64,000 bases of DNA, taken from contig CALMYJ010000003.1 in NCBI GenBank assembly GCA_937873715.1, positions 248,001-312,000 on the forward strand, given 5' to 3'. Shown one piece after another: positions 37,223-48,425 of this stretch; positions within the stretch are counted from its first letter, which is position 1, and each line of letters begins with the position of its first letter. The notes under the pieces were generated by a model. That model was given only the letters and a program-made list of their open reading frames with translations. It was not told the DNA's origin and searched no databases. The position numbers and the translations under genes were made by a program. The stretch comes from an uncultured Chitinophagaceae bacterium. Lineage in GTDB: Bacteria; Bacteroidota; Bacteroidia; Chitinophagales; Chitinophagaceae.

Positions 37223-37585
37223 TAACCGGGCTTACACCATATTTCGCAGCGTTTTCCAAAAATCAGCTAACGGAATTTTAATTGCACTAAGGCTTAAATC
37301 AAATGCCCGTCCGGCTTCATGAAAACTTCCTCCGGGTGGTGGGCTAAAAGCTTTTTTTCTTCCGGCAATAAAATCCTAGTGTGACTGTGCCTGCATGTCA
37401 TAGCTTCTGAATAAATCACTCAAAATTAATTTGCCACCCTTCTTAGCAAGTTCTTTTGCTATTTTAAATATTGCAGTATATGTATCAGGGGTGCATTGAG
37501 CCATACGAGATGGTAAAGGAACCAGATCGCCAAATTTGTTTTTGTAGATTGAGATGATGTCAATTGGCACAAGTGGAGATTTCAT
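37173..37585 (-). pseudogene. Peptidase M15 (D-Ala-D-Ala carboxypeptidase-like), decayed
   Basis: The reading frame from ATG 37585 has an in-frame TAG (37376-37378) after LFRSYDMQAQSH, continues DFIAGRKKAFSPPPGGSFHE and AGRAFDLSLS, and needs a one-base correction near 37252 (TGGAAAAC for expected TGGGAAAAC). It then reads NAAKYGVSPVITKP, NVSEAWHFDC and a TGA formed at the junction. SFHEAGRAFD and EAWHFD hold the His/Asp/His zinc ligands of M15 peptidases. So three lesions exist: a nonsense codon, a -1 frameshift and loss of the 3' end where it meets the truncated lactamase gene. It lies downstream of the giant-protein operon on the same strand and may once have been its last gene. Confidence 0.8.
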
Positions 37586-37722
37586 AAATTAATTTGGTTA
37601 AAAAGAGAATGTTTTTTGTTATAAAATATTTTAAGCATCATAGCCGGGTACTTTCTTATAATACCATAACATAACTAAAGCTTATCAATATACGATGAAG
37701 CCTCATTCAGCTTTTTACTTCT

Positions 37723-40700
37723 TTATAAAACCAACTCATTCTCTTCCAAATTAAACAAACCGTTTGCATTTTGTACTGAGACTTTAAAACGATGATACAT
37801 TGCGTTGCCATCTTCATCAATTTTTGGCAACCTCTCAAGTGTTGGAAATGACACATTACTTTCTGGCACAGTGATAAATTCTGAATTTGTCTTTCTTTGC
37901 CACAGCATTTCCCAATTACCCACACTGTTCATTTTATACAAATAATACTTGCCATTGTAAGCAGTTCGGCGCCAGGATAATTTTACATTGGTCAAGGCTG
38001 AGATTGATCCGTTAGGGCCATCATTTTCAGTTCTTGTAGAAGCGCTTATTTGCGGAGGTTGCGGATTATTAACATCAATTACACTGGCTAAAAGGATTTC
38101 GCTTGGTTTTGAAGGAATAAATTCTATTTGATTATTCTCATTTCTGATTTTTCTTAGTGCAACAATGCGGTAATATATTGGCATACCAAAAGGAGGGAAC
38201 TCAAGATTGGTGAACTCATCTGATATAATATTGTTAGCCGTATAGCTGCCTGCCAGTTCCATTGTTTTTGTACTGGCAGTTTTTTCAAAATCTGTTGTAC
38301 GGTATATCTCATATTTGCTAATCGCTTCCGAGGAAATATAGTTTGCTAATTCAAAAACAACTGCTGTATTTGTATTAGCTCCTGCCTCTTGACTAAGTAT
38401 TTTCCTTATAACTGGCTTTTCTGCTGGTGAGGCATCTACAAGCCTAACCGGACCAACTATATCAGTCCTTTCAGAATATTTCATTTCAACAGATATTTCT
38501 CTTGCATAATAAAAATAAATATTACGGGATGTACCCTGAATATTAAAATCTGTAAAACGAACAGTTGTAGAAATACCGCTATTGGGCAATTTTACTGCCA
38601 TTGGAAAGGGGTCGAAATCTGAACCATTTGGATTCAAAAGCCTTCCTATCATATCTCTCGTTCTCGGTGGATTTGGTGATGTGCGAATACCGATCTTAAC
38701 GTAATCAAATATTATAGCAGTATCTGTAAGTGGCGTAAATGCATTATCTATTAATAATTGAATAAGTGGAGAAGCTACTTCCAAGGTAATTCCATCTAAT
38801 GGGAAAGGATGGGAGGGTACAAGTTCCGCATCTATTACAAAAGGACTTCCGGATTGCAAGTCCACATAAATAATGGTGTCGGGGTTATCGGGAACAGGGA
38901 ACCTAAAAAGTTCTGGGTTCTGTGAGTAAAAAAGTGCAGTTCCTTCAAGTTTCACATCAATCAGATCAACCCAACATCTATTAACAAACTCATCATTGTT
39001 GATGCCAGCTAACTGAGATAATATTAATTTAATTGTATCGTGTTTGTATAGTACGTTTAGAATATCCATTTCATTAGCCCTGTAAATCATGAAACCGTAT
39101 GGTGAACGGTTATTAGTCTTTAACTTAACATCGAGAGTGTAAGTAGATTTACCATAAGTATCTGGCCTGGTAGTAAACAAAGAGGCAAGTATTCCTTCAG
39201 GTTTTTCCGGCTTTTGTATATTTTTTGATAAAATTACAGCAGTAGGTGTTAAAGGGGATTCTAATGCTTGCTCTATGTCTATGCTGCGTGAAGCAAAATA
39301 TGTTTTCTTACTATTGTCACTTCCGGAAGGTAATAGTTTTGTATTGTCGAATCCAGGCTCTGAATATAAATATACTTTGTAACCAGGGTAATAATTTACC
39401 CAAACATCATCGCCTTCCTTAATGGCATCTGTAGGATCTTCCACTGTACCTTCATTAAGATAATCCTCATCAAAAACAATAATTTGCAATGGATTGTTTG
39501 ATGTTATAGCAATTACAGGCAATTTCTTTTTACGCATTGAACCTGCTATTTGTATTATAGCAGAACCTCTATACCAGCTTACATCCGGGTCAGGATGGTC
39601 GGGCAAATTTGTTTCTGTTGTTCCACTAAAGGTTATGCTGTAGGCTCCTTCAAAAGCAGGTGCTGGTGGAGGCGGGGTGTCAGGGTTATTATCATCTGGA
39701 TATGTAGTTATTATTTTTGCAACTGTTGCAGCAGTATCAATTATCCCATCCACAAATTCTAAATCAAATTTTGTTTCGTTTTCATAAAAAGGCCTACGGG
39801 TGTTTGCAGGCTGAAACCTGTATAACTTAACCGTTTTATTAAGTTTTGTCCATTGACTTATGTTTGAATTGTTTTCAAAAAAGAAAAATATATCGCCTTC
39901 ATTAGGCGGAATTTTTTTTATTGAGGTAAGTACAGGCGCTTCATCTTCGGGCTGTACTGGATCTTTGAAAATGATTTTTTTAACCCTGATTGCAGGCCCA
40001 TCATTTGTACCCGGCGCTGGCTGAATAATAGCGGTTATGATAAAATGGCCTGTGGACGTACAAAGGCTGCTTCCAATAAATAAATTTTCCTGTCCTGCTG
40101 GTATCACAGGTTTTATCTCTGTATTTTGTTGTGAACTTGCTATTTGAAAAGAAGTAGTGAAAACAGTACACTCAAAATCTGAAAAATCTTCAACCTTTTT
40201 AATCTTTCCTTCTATTTTCAGCAAAGGCGTAGTCCTGTAAAAAAACTCTGCCTTGTCTGCATATTGAAAAGCATTGATATGAGAATTATCCCATTCAAAA
40301 GTTACCCTCGTTCTGTAATCTTCGTCGGGGTTTGTCTTAATATAATCTTGCTCCGATTCAGAAGTTAAAATTAAAGGTTCTTCTTCCTGCAGATATTGCA
40401 CAGAAAAATTTGAAGGAGGTAATAAACGGTTATGTACTTTAAATACTGTCAGATCTGTTTGTTGTTCATTACTCAACCCTGAGGCCCTGCTGAACCAGTT
40501 AATTGAATAGAGAGCATATCTATGATAGCCAGCATTAGTTTCCAAATGTGTGAATAATGGACTGCCCCCCTGATCAATAACGGCTGAGTTTTCAGGCATA
40601 CCAGATCCGGCAATATACTCTTCGTCATATACCAGTTCTGGCTTTTCCCAAGCATTCACATTAGTTTGTCGGTATTTTATACCAAAACTCACAGGCTGAG

Positions 40701-42252
40701 TTATTCGGGTTGTATCAAGGTACATGTTATCCGGAATGAATGGTAGCAAAGGTTGGGGAACATTATTATTTTCTTTATTCAGGTTTACAAAACGAAGATC
40801 ATAATAATTAGAGTAGCCATTTTCATCCGAAACAGAACCCGTAGGTTGAGTTATTACTCCATAAGTAATATCAGTAAAATTTGGTGGAACAGGTAACATA
40901 TAATCCTGCATACCTGTTGGTAAAGTCATATATACGTGGTCTGCAGAGCCTGTTATACCGGGTAAACTGCCATCAGTTGTATAAACTGCTGCATAGATGT
41001 ATTGTTCGTTTTCGTCAAGTGAATCACCCGGATCAATAGCACCGAGGCCAAATATTCTTGCTGCATGATAATCTACTGCGGCAATTTTAAGCATATCGAG
41101 TAAGCTAAAAGAAAGGGCCTGTTGCGGATCATCTTCAGCAGGTACGCTATTCATGTTAGCTTTAGGGTCTGTATTGCTTAGTGTTATAAATTCAGTCAAC
41201 GTATCCTTCATGCCATTTTCTGAATTCCATCTTGCAACATAGTTAATCGGCACCATCATATCGTCTTCAAGATACTTACGCCACTGAATATTGAATTCCG
41301 GGTTTATTACATCAATATTCTGGTATGCATCTGATCCTTCTATTCGATTATACGCTATTTGGTCGAGAAGTGTAATAGCAAATCCTTCATATTCATCACC
41401 ACCAAATTTTTGCCAGGCATCGTTACGATTTGTGCCTTCCATATAATTAACATAAGTGTATAGGGCAAGTTTCAACGGAAAATATCCCGGAGTATGCTGT
41501 ACCCTTATGTACTTCATATTTTCACCTACATTAAACTCTGCAAAGCATGTTTCATTTTCAGGGTAATTATTGCGGGCTTGATTTTCAAAAATATATTTAC
41601 GTGCAATAACGTGCGCTGAATTTACATTACTTGTATCCTTTAAAGAAACACTTTCATATTTTATTGCTCCGTTTGCATCACCAGCCCCATGACTGTACAT
41701 TACCCTGCTTGTAAACTCGTAAGCAAACATTAATTTATCTTTAATCTCTATTTCTATTATGCCGGTATAGTCTTTTAATAATTGGCCGAAATACCTGAAT
41801 ATGTCGGGGCCATGCGTTAAAACATACTGCTGAAGCTGAAATTCATCCATAAAATGAAACAATACAGCATCAGCATTTGAAGAACTATGTTTGTACTGAA
41901 TCGTTTGCCAGCCTGGAAGCAATTGAATATCATGCCAGCCCCCATTAGATTCTGATTCAGTATCAAGATCGTCCATATTTTCAAAGTCAATTGCTATAAA
42001 ATATTTTCTTCTAAATTTTGTACGATAAATTGTAACAAAATCATTACCTGCGGCTTTATTGAAAGCCCCGTTTGGTGTATTTGTGCTGTTACCTTTTGGT
42101 ATGTGTTTTTCTCCGAGTTCTTTTAATAAATCCCATCTGAGGTGTATTCCTGAGGTAGAATTATCACTTCCGTCAGAACCTGCAGCCTGGCAATACAAAT
42201 AGGGGGACTGCAATTTGAAATCATTCGATGGATTTGTTTTAGTAATCTGCAT
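37723..42252 (-). CDS. Giant protein of 1509 aa with FN3-like C-terminal region
   Basis: A 1509-aa protein with no signal peptide or membrane helix, so export by a standard Sec signal is not indicated. The N-terminal region contains SGIHLRWDLLKELG and DFVTIYRTKFRRKYF. The C-terminal 250 residues look like fibronectin type III-like repeats (SKYEIYRTTDFEK, PIYYRIVALRKIR, KYYLYKMNSVGNWEMLW, HRFKVSVQNANGLF). A similar edge is seen near residue 570 (YHRYALYSINWFSRASGLS). Pro-rich acidic linkers such as DDNNPDTPPPPAPAFEG separate segments. It is the last intact gene of the minus-strand operon, 45 bases after the 2033-aa gene. I recognise no enzyme motif. Inference: structural or binding component. 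Confidence 0.6.
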   Translation of the reverse strand: MQITKTNPSNDFKLQSPYLYCQAAGSDGSDNSTSGIHLRWDLLKELGEKHIPKGNSTNTPNGAFNKAAGNDFVTIYRTKFRRKYFIAIDFENMDDLDTESESNGGWHDIQLLPGWQTIQYKHSSSNADAVLFHFMDEFQLQQYVLTHGPDIFRYFGQLLKDYTGIIEIEIKDKLMFAYEFTSRVMYSHGAGDANGAIKYESVSLKDTSNVNSAHVIARKYIFENQARNNYPENETCFAEFNVGENMKYIRVQHTPGYFPLKLALYTYVNYMEGTNRNDAWQKFGGDEYEGFAITLLDQIAYNRIEGSDAYQNIDVINPEFNIQWRKYLEDDMMVPINYVARWNSENGMKDTLTEFITLSNTDPKANMNSVPAEDDPQQALSFSLLDMLKIAAVDYHAARIFGLGAIDPGDSLDENEQYIYAAVYTTDGSLPGITGSADHVYMTLPTGMQDYMLPVPPNFTDITYGVITQPTGSVSDENGYSNYYDLRFVNLNKENNNVPQPLLPFIPDNMYLDTTRITQPVSFGIKYRQTNVNAWEKPELVYDEEYIAGSGMPENSAVIDQGGSPLFTHLETNAGYHRYALYSINWFSRASGLSNEQQTDLTVFKVHNRLLPPSNFSVQYLQEEEPLILTSESEQDYIKTNPDEDYRTRVTFEWDNSHINAFQYADKAEFFYRTTPLLKIEGKIKKVEDFSDFECTVFTTSFQIASSQQNTEIKPVIPAGQENLFIGSSLCTSTGHFIITAIIQPAPGTNDGPAIRVKKIIFKDPVQPEDEAPVLTSIKKIPPNEGDIFFFFENNSNISQWTKLNKTVKLYRFQPANTRRPFYENETKFDLEFVDGIIDTAATVAKIITTYPDDNNPDTPPPPAPAFEGAYSITFSGTTETNLPDHPDPDVSWYRGSAIIQIAGSMRKKKLPVIAITSNNPLQIIVFDEDYLNEGTVEDPTDAIKEGDDVWVNYYPGYKVYLYSEPGFDNTKLLPSGSDNSKKTYFASRSIDIEQALESPLTPTAVILSKNIQKPEKPEGILASLFTTRPDTYGKSTYTLDVKLKTNNRSPYGFMIYRANEMDILNVLYKHDTIKLILSQLAGINNDEFVNRCWVDLIDVKLEGTALFYSQNPELFRFPVPDNPDTIIYVDLQSGSPFVIDAELVPSHPFPLDGITLEVASPLIQLLIDNAFTPLTDTAIIFDYVKIGIRTSPNPPRTRDMIGRLLNPNGSDFDPFPMAVKLPNSGISTTVRFTDFNIQGTSRNIYFYYAREISVEMKYSERTDIVGPVRLVDASPAEKPVIRKILSQEAGANTNTAVVFELANYISSEAISKYEIYRTTDFEKTASTKTMELAGSYTANNIISDEFTNLEFPPFGMPIYYRIVALRKIRNENNQIEFIPSKPSEILLASVIDVNNPQPPQISASTRTENDGPNGSISALTNVKLSWRRTAYNGKYYLYKMNSVGNWEMLWQRKTNSEFITVPESNVSFPTLERLPKIDEDGNAMYHRFKVSVQNANGLFNLEENELVL

Positions 42253-42297
42253 ATTGTAAATTTTACTAAATACTTTTTTTTGAATAAACGCTTTGTT

Positions 42298-45200
42298 TTA
42301 TACTCCGTTTAACTGCACGGAAATTGTCACCGTGCTTTGTTCATTCGCTACATAATTAATCCCATCAAAATATCTTTCCTGGAATTGTATATCCACTCTG
42401 GATGCAGGCAATAAAACCCAACTGTTTGTAATGAATACACAGGAGTTGTCTTTGGAAAAAATATATTTAAGGCCGGGCTGGCCATCAACAACAATTGTTT
42501 TTGCCACTTCTGATGCCGGAAGTTTGGGATCACAGAATGGTTCCGGGCTTTTAATCAAAATACCCAATATTATCTTTCCTTCGTTTATCACACCTCTCCA
42601 TTCAGGAAGTTGGGGAGTTGAGTTAAACAATGATTGTCTAAAGCGAACATTTGCTTTTATAACATTTATTTCAACATCGGTAACTGCCGGTTCTGATTTA
42701 AAATTTAAGATGCCGTATAATATCCTGTCGTAGTCAGTAGCATAATTATTGTGCAACCTGCTGCCAGCACTAAGTCTTCCCGCTATCAGTTGCCGGATAA
42801 GTGTAATTTTATTTAACAGTACCCCTTGCGAAAATTTCAATACAATTGCATACAGGGCTTTTACATCTCTGCTAATTCCGGTTTCAGTGTTTACAACTTT
42901 ACGGTAATACGAATTAATATGGGTAACAAAATCAGGATATTTTGAAGTTTTAAAAACATAAGAATGTACCTCTGCTTTCTTTGCCGAGATAATTTCTGTT
43001 ACGTTGAATAAGGCTGTATATTGTTTTTGAGGTTTTAAAGGGCCGGCAGAAATAGGCTCGGTAATTAATGTTTTTGGTATCAGTGCATCAATAATAGCTG
43101 TACAATTAAAGTCTCCTGAGTTTACCAGCATATAGCTGTATGTTTCAACATCAAGTTCTCTTATGGGAACCTCTTGTGCAGGCCAAATATTCCAGCCAAC
43201 AGGAAGGAGTGGAAGAACAGCACTCTTTGATTCAGGATCTACTATTACTGGCATTAATTTATACTCAAACCCCGGATTGTTTTCATATTCACCCCACTTC
43301 ATGAAAAATTCATAAACGTAGCGTTTGGTGAAGAATAAGCCCAGCTTGGGGTTCAGGTAATACAATGGCTTGGCATTAATCAATTTTCCGGCAGCATCCG
43401 GGTAACTCCGCTCATAATCAATATAATTTCTAAGATCAGATAATTCATCAGAAAAATTAGACTTCGGTTCTTCTGAAGAATTTTTATTAAGCCCTAATGT
43501 ATTACCAGTTTTAAATCCAAGTGCAAAATTTCTTTGATAGTGCCTGTCTGTCTTATTATTAATCTTTACGTTGTCTTTAGTTGAAACTATTATCCCAAAA
43601 TATGAATTAGGCCTCCATATTACCGGGATGGTGCTATTAATTGTTTCCGAAAGAGTAGCTACTCCTGCAGTTATACTCTCCTGGTCATTTTCATAAAGCA
43701 GCTTATCCAGTTCCCAATCTTTCTCCGTTTTCCAGCAAACCGAATGGATATACAAATCGCTTAAATCCTCTATGCCAGCTAAGGGGCGTACTGTGCAAAA
43801 TTTCTCTTTCCAAACTCTTATATACTGTTTAAACCAATCAGATACTTCCGGGTTGTTTAATAATGCAGACCATTGCATACAAAAATCAACCATACCAACG
43901 CCTTCATAATCCTGGTATTCATACTCGTATTCATATTCATTTCCGGGTGTACCAAGTCCTTCAGGATGAAATGTGCTGTATTCATTAAGCCATGAGAGTA
44001 GCACATTATGGTCATACTCGTTTAACGAAAAATTCTGTCTCAGTTTCCCCCACAGAGGAACGAGTTCTTCCAATGCTTTATTAATAAGGTCTTTTGCAGG
44101 ATAATAAAAATATTCTTCTATCCATTGAAGATAAAATTCCCGGTCGGCGGCGGAGGTGGCTGGATCATCCGCAAGATTTTGCAGGTATAGGGAAGCAGAA
44201 TTCCAGTAATCATTAAACATACCCGGCAGATCAGAACTAAATTCACGGGGCTCAATCAAAATCTTGTCAAATGATTCTTCAGTTGAATCGTGTAAATAAA
44301 TGAGTTGTTCATTCAATCCTTCAAAACTATAGTCCTGTTTTTCTATCTCAACAAATTCAGTAGCTGGTAAACCAAGGCTGTCTTCCGGGCCTGTGTATTC
44401 ACCATCTTCATCATAGCTGCCAATTATTCTTTTTTTATACAGTGTTACTGTAACACCGGGCAAACAAGTGATACGTAATTTGGCCTCCATTGCAGGTTCA
44501 GTAAAAAATATTTCAAGTTTATTGCCGGTTTCCACTTTTAGAGAGTACCTGTAACCAAATGGATTAGGGAATGAGGCGATAGCAGCATTTTCTTCACCTA
44601 TCTTCAAAATTAATGCCCTGTCTATAACTTCGCTGCGGCTTTCATATACGGTTCCTTTATTAATAGTTAACCAGTTCTGGCAATTTTCTTTAGTGAATTC
44701 ACCACGGCAAAACAATTTTGCCGATGACAAACCAAAGTTTTCAGGTGGCAAACCTTTAGTTACTGATAAAGGTGTTTCAGCAAGAAGCCTTAATGAACTG
44801 TATTTGCCGGGAGAATTATTATATTGCCAATATCCATAAGGAAAAGCATTGGTTCCACTTACCTGCAGGCCTGCTTCTGTAAATCCTTCTGTTAACGCCT
44901 GCCACATATCATAATCAATCCATCCGGTTCCATTCCAAATTTTAATCTGTATGTTTTCTATAATAAATTCGTGTTTAACCTGAGGCATTTTAGCCTTACG
45001 AGGTGCTATATCACGGCTAAATTGTGGTTCAGGAGTTATTCCTCCACCATACCTGTTCGTATATGGTTTTACAGGCGCTTTAAATTCTATGTCAATATAA
45101 GTGTCCATTGGTATTACATATTCCGGCATATCCCAACCAGCCGTTACAGGATTTGCAGGAAGGCTATCACTTGCGTAATGAATATTAAATGTTTTTTCAG

Positions 45201-48200
45201 TAAGCATACTCACACCTTTAAAAGGATAGCTTACAGGGTCATTTGGATTGCTTGCTTCTTCTAAAAGGATGGGTTGTTCATCAACATGAAGTGATTTATT
45301 AAATGTCCATGTTAAACCTACTTTTAACTTAATTGTTTTGAAGAATAATGGGATTCCTATCTGGATATGACCAGCTATAATAAATGGTTTAGGGGCTTCC
45401 GCAGATAAATGTGTGTCAATACTAAACCCTATTTTAATACTAAATACCCTAACACCCAGGTAACCTCCTACATCTACTGAACCTCCTGCTTGTATTGGTT
45501 TAAAACTGATGAAACCGGCAATATCAAAGTATAAACGTACCTCTAATCTTACCTTGCTGAATTTCCAATTCACCTCAAATTTAGCACCTGCACCCACTTT
45601 GATAATTTGAGGGCTTATCATCAGGTAAGCATAGCCTTTTACAATTTTGAGTATTTTTGCAGATAACCTTTTATCTTCAGGTTGATCCTGCCCTACATAA
45701 ATATGCCATGCAGAAGAACTATGGAAATTGAAATACACTTCCATTTGCCCCTTCAGGTCTTTTAAAATTTCCCCGGATTTAGGAATATTGAGGTTTACAC
45801 CTACCCCTGCGGTAATTGATTCACCAAATTCCAAAATAAGATATGCATAAAAAGGAGGATCCTCTTTATCATTCAACCCAATCCTTTTCTTTAGAACACC
45901 TGCTTTCCCCTCAATAAGCAGCAATTCAGGGAGGCTTAACAGCATGAACACTTTTGCACTGAATACATGCCCGTTATCGCTTATAGTACCAACGCTGGCA
46001 CCAAGCCCCACAGAAAATGCTTTTTTCTTTGAATCAAACTTGGAGATATAAATTCCCTGTTGAAATTCAGGCGGCACTTTCTTTTTAAGATAGTCATACC
46101 AGGGAGCATCATCAGCCATTTGTATAGCAGCTTTGGATGCTACATAATTACTTCCAATCAAACCCCTGTAACCATAAATACCCAGACCACTTGGGCCAAG
46201 TGGTAATGGCACGCCGGGTTCCACTTCAAGATCAACAATCCATGCAGGCACTTTAGGTTTAAGGCGCATACCTGCTTTGCCGGATATGTGAAGCTTCTTT
46301 AGTTCTACACTTACGCCGCCTATATATTCGTTGCCTATTTCAGGATTAGGATCATCCGCAAGGGGCCGGTTTATTTTAAGCCAGCCCTTTATTAATACTA
46401 ATGCCGGGTCTTCCTTCGGTTCTGGTGCCGGTTGGTTATTTCCCGTTGGCTCAGTTTTTTTCTTCGGCAAATTGCCGGGTATTCGTATATCTACATAAAT
46501 ACCGGATATGCGTACATACGTATCAAGCTGATGTGCCGGGTCGGTAGAATTATCAGTAGTAAAGTGAAACTGGATGCCATCACCCCTAACCTCCAGACCG
46601 CCTGTACCTGTGTTTAAAGCACCGTTAAATCCAAAGAAAGAATACCGCCGCAATGTGTCAGTGTTATTCTGTCTGTGAATTGCTTCGTAAGAGCCGAAAG
46701 AAATATCATTTAATGCCAGTGCAACCGGCCCAAAATTTATTTTAATTTGAGTTGGCAAAGAGATATTGCCTCCTTCAAACTCAATACTACCGTTCTGCCA
46801 TATACGTACTTTTTTTATATCAATAGGCGTTTTAAAACCATTTGTTTCTATGCCTGGTATAGTAGCTGTAATCAGCAAAGAGCCTGACGCTTCAATATAC
46901 CAGCGGTTATTTTCATAGCCAATTGATACTGATTTTAATTTCAGTTCAAAAACATCTTCAAGTACCAATGCCTGTACGCCATTATCTTCCGATACTGTTA
47001 TCCTGAAATCGCCGTTGTTGCCGATGTGTACTGTTACATTCAAATCAGCATCTTTAAAACCGGGTATTGTCATTTTACCCCGGATGTCACTCCTTATAAT
47101 GGCGTTTTGCTTAAACTCCATTTCAAATGCTGTGAGAGCAAGAGAAAAATGCTCATTATCGCCTGACTGGCCGAGTTTGAATAACGCTTTTGGGTTTTCA
47201 TAAGGTTCATCGTTTGAATCAAGAGCCGCTTCTAAGGATATAATGCCAGAAATGCCTCCTGTACCTATTATAAGGTTGCGGCCTTTTATATATGCAGTTG
47301 GATTTTCATCGTCATGATTCCAGAATGCAGGGAAGCCTATATCTGCCTCCTGTACATACACGCCTATAAAGTCTTTCGGGCGTCCGTCTGCATATGCTTC
47401 GGGAAGGTTCGTTGTACGGCTGAGATCAAGCTTTGCATGACGAAAGCCTATGCTTAAAGGTGTAGTGCCTATTTGAGCAAGTGGATGTGTTTCCTCAAAA
47501 GAAATATCAACTCCTCCCTGAATACCAAATCTGCCAAACGTACTGTAGTAAAAATCTACTTCACCGAAAATAATTCTTGTTTTAATAGATTCATCTGTTT
47601 CAACTTCTCCATTTGGTTTGAGTGGTAATAATACGTTTCTTGGAAAATCAATACCTGCCTGAATTGTAAGCATTGCGCTGATCTTCGGTATAAAGAGATC
47701 TTCAATTTTTTCAAGGGCGCTTTTAGTTCCGGGAGGCAATGTTTTTTGACCAATAACGAGTGTGTTCAAAAAACTTTCTGCATTTGTTTTTAATTGCTTA
47801 GGTGTACCGGAAGTAAAATAACTGGTCAATACAACTTCCCAAACCGAAATGTGTTCTGTATCCCTTAAATAAGTAAGAAAGTTGTCTGCATTTTCAGTAG
47901 GGGAAAGAAGACTGTCGTAGATGAATGATAAACCCAATGCTTCGTTTGCATTATTAATAAATTGCTGAAGATTATCATTTGCAAAAACATTAGCTCCTAC
48001 TGCAAGCAAATGCAATTCATCAGCAGGAATTATTTTTTGTGCTAATTGAACAAAAGCATCACCTAAACTTGAAAAATTTGTGATGCTGAACATCTTAATA
48101 TATTTCAAGATTTCCCATTGAACCTGGACAGTTATGGGAAACTCGGAACTATCTGTATTACCTGGAGGTGCATTTAACCATAAAACCAAATCTGCGCCGG

Positions 48201-48399
48201 GTATAGTAAATGCTAAAGAAGGGCCGCCAATAATAACTGAATAACTATGATTTACGCCTGAAAAATCCTTCCCATGCCTTAAATCTTTATAATTTATCTT
48301 ACCGAATACAGTGTCAATACCTCCCTGTAAAAATTGTAATTCCTGCGGAATGGACTCCTTAGGAAAGAGAACTGATAAAGGAAGATATGTACTAGGCAT
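42298..48399 (-). CDS. Giant protein of 2033 aa, beta-rich (possibly DUF6603-like)
   Basis: A 2033-aa protein with no signal peptide. Residues about 250-1100 are dominated by alternating beta strands with repeated glycine turns (for example IIFGEVDFYYSTFGRFGIQG, YRYSFFGFNGALNTGTGG, PLPLGPSGLGIYGYRGLIG, FSVGLGASVGTISDNGHVFS). This resembles large beta-solenoid or lipid-tunnel-like proteins and weakly recalls DUF6603, from memory only. Residues about 1450-1650 are helical and Trp/Tyr/Asp-rich (EYEYEYEYQDYEGVG); the last 350 residues are mixed. No catalytic motif was found. It follows the small membrane gene by 26 bases. The function is unknown. Confidence 0.6.
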   Translation of the reverse strand: MPSTYLPLSVLFPKESIPQELQFLQGGIDTVFGKINYKDLRHGKDFSGVNHSYSVIIGGPSLAFTIPGADLVLWLNAPPGNTDSSEFPITVQVQWEILKYIKMFSITNFSSLGDAFVQLAQKIIPADELHLLAVGANVFANDNLQQFINNANEALGLSFIYDSLLSPTENADNFLTYLRDTEHISVWEVVLTSYFTSGTPKQLKTNAESFLNTLVIGQKTLPPGTKSALEKIEDLFIPKISAMLTIQAGIDFPRNVLLPLKPNGEVETDESIKTRIIFGEVDFYYSTFGRFGIQGGVDISFEETHPLAQIGTTPLSIGFRHAKLDLSRTTNLPEAYADGRPKDFIGVYVQEADIGFPAFWNHDDENPTAYIKGRNLIIGTGGISGIISLEAALDSNDEPYENPKALFKLGQSGDNEHFSLALTAFEMEFKQNAIIRSDIRGKMTIPGFKDADLNVTVHIGNNGDFRITVSEDNGVQALVLEDVFELKLKSVSIGYENNRWYIEASGSLLITATIPGIETNGFKTPIDIKKVRIWQNGSIEFEGGNISLPTQIKINFGPVALALNDISFGSYEAIHRQNNTDTLRRYSFFGFNGALNTGTGGLEVRGDGIQFHFTTDNSTDPAHQLDTYVRISGIYVDIRIPGNLPKKKTEPTGNNQPAPEPKEDPALVLIKGWLKINRPLADDPNPEIGNEYIGGVSVELKKLHISGKAGMRLKPKVPAWIVDLEVEPGVPLPLGPSGLGIYGYRGLIGSNYVASKAAIQMADDAPWYDYLKKKVPPEFQQGIYISKFDSKKKAFSVGLGASVGTISDNGHVFSAKVFMLLSLPELLLIEGKAGVLKKRIGLNDKEDPPFYAYLILEFGESITAGVGVNLNIPKSGEILKDLKGQMEVYFNFHSSSAWHIYVGQDQPEDKRLSAKILKIVKGYAYLMISPQIIKVGAGAKFEVNWKFSKVRLEVRLYFDIAGFISFKPIQAGGSVDVGGYLGVRVFSIKIGFSIDTHLSAEAPKPFIIAGHIQIGIPLFFKTIKLKVGLTWTFNKSLHVDEQPILLEEASNPNDPVSYPFKGVSMLTEKTFNIHYASDSLPANPVTAGWDMPEYVIPMDTYIDIEFKAPVKPYTNRYGGGITPEPQFSRDIAPRKAKMPQVKHEFIIENIQIKIWNGTGWIDYDMWQALTEGFTEAGLQVSGTNAFPYGYWQYNNSPGKYSSLRLLAETPLSVTKGLPPENFGLSSAKLFCRGEFTKENCQNWLTINKGTVYESRSEVIDRALILKIGEENAAIASFPNPFGYRYSLKVETGNKLEIFFTEPAMEAKLRITCLPGVTVTLYKKRIIGSYDEDGEYTGPEDSLGLPATEFVEIEKQDYSFEGLNEQLIYLHDSTEESFDKILIEPREFSSDLPGMFNDYWNSASLYLQNLADDPATSAADREFYLQWIEEYFYYPAKDLINKALEELVPLWGKLRQNFSLNEYDHNVLLSWLNEYSTFHPEGLGTPGNEYEYEYEYQDYEGVGMVDFCMQWSALLNNPEVSDWFKQYIRVWKEKFCTVRPLAGIEDLSDLYIHSVCWKTEKDWELDKLLYENDQESITAGVATLSETINSTIPVIWRPNSYFGIIVSTKDNVKINNKTDRHYQRNFALGFKTGNTLGLNKNSSEEPKSNFSDELSDLRNYIDYERSYPDAAGKLINAKPLYYLNPKLGLFFTKRYVYEFFMKWGEYENNPGFEYKLMPVIVDPESKSAVLPLLPVGWNIWPAQEVPIRELDVETYSYMLVNSGDFNCTAIIDALIPKTLITEPISAGPLKPQKQYTALFNVTEIISAKKAEVHSYVFKTSKYPDFVTHINSYYRKVVNTETGISRDVKALYAIVLKFSQGVLLNKITLIRQLIAGRLSAGSRLHNNYATDYDRILYGILNFKSEPAVTDVEINVIKANVRFRQSLFNSTPQLPEWRGVINEGKIILGILIKSPEPFCDPKLPASEVAKTIVVDGQPGLKYIFSKDNSCVFITNSWVLLPASRVDIQFQERYFDGINYVANEQSTVTISVQLNGV

Positions 48400-48425
48400 T
48401 TAAATTTTTTTTAAAGTAACTTACC

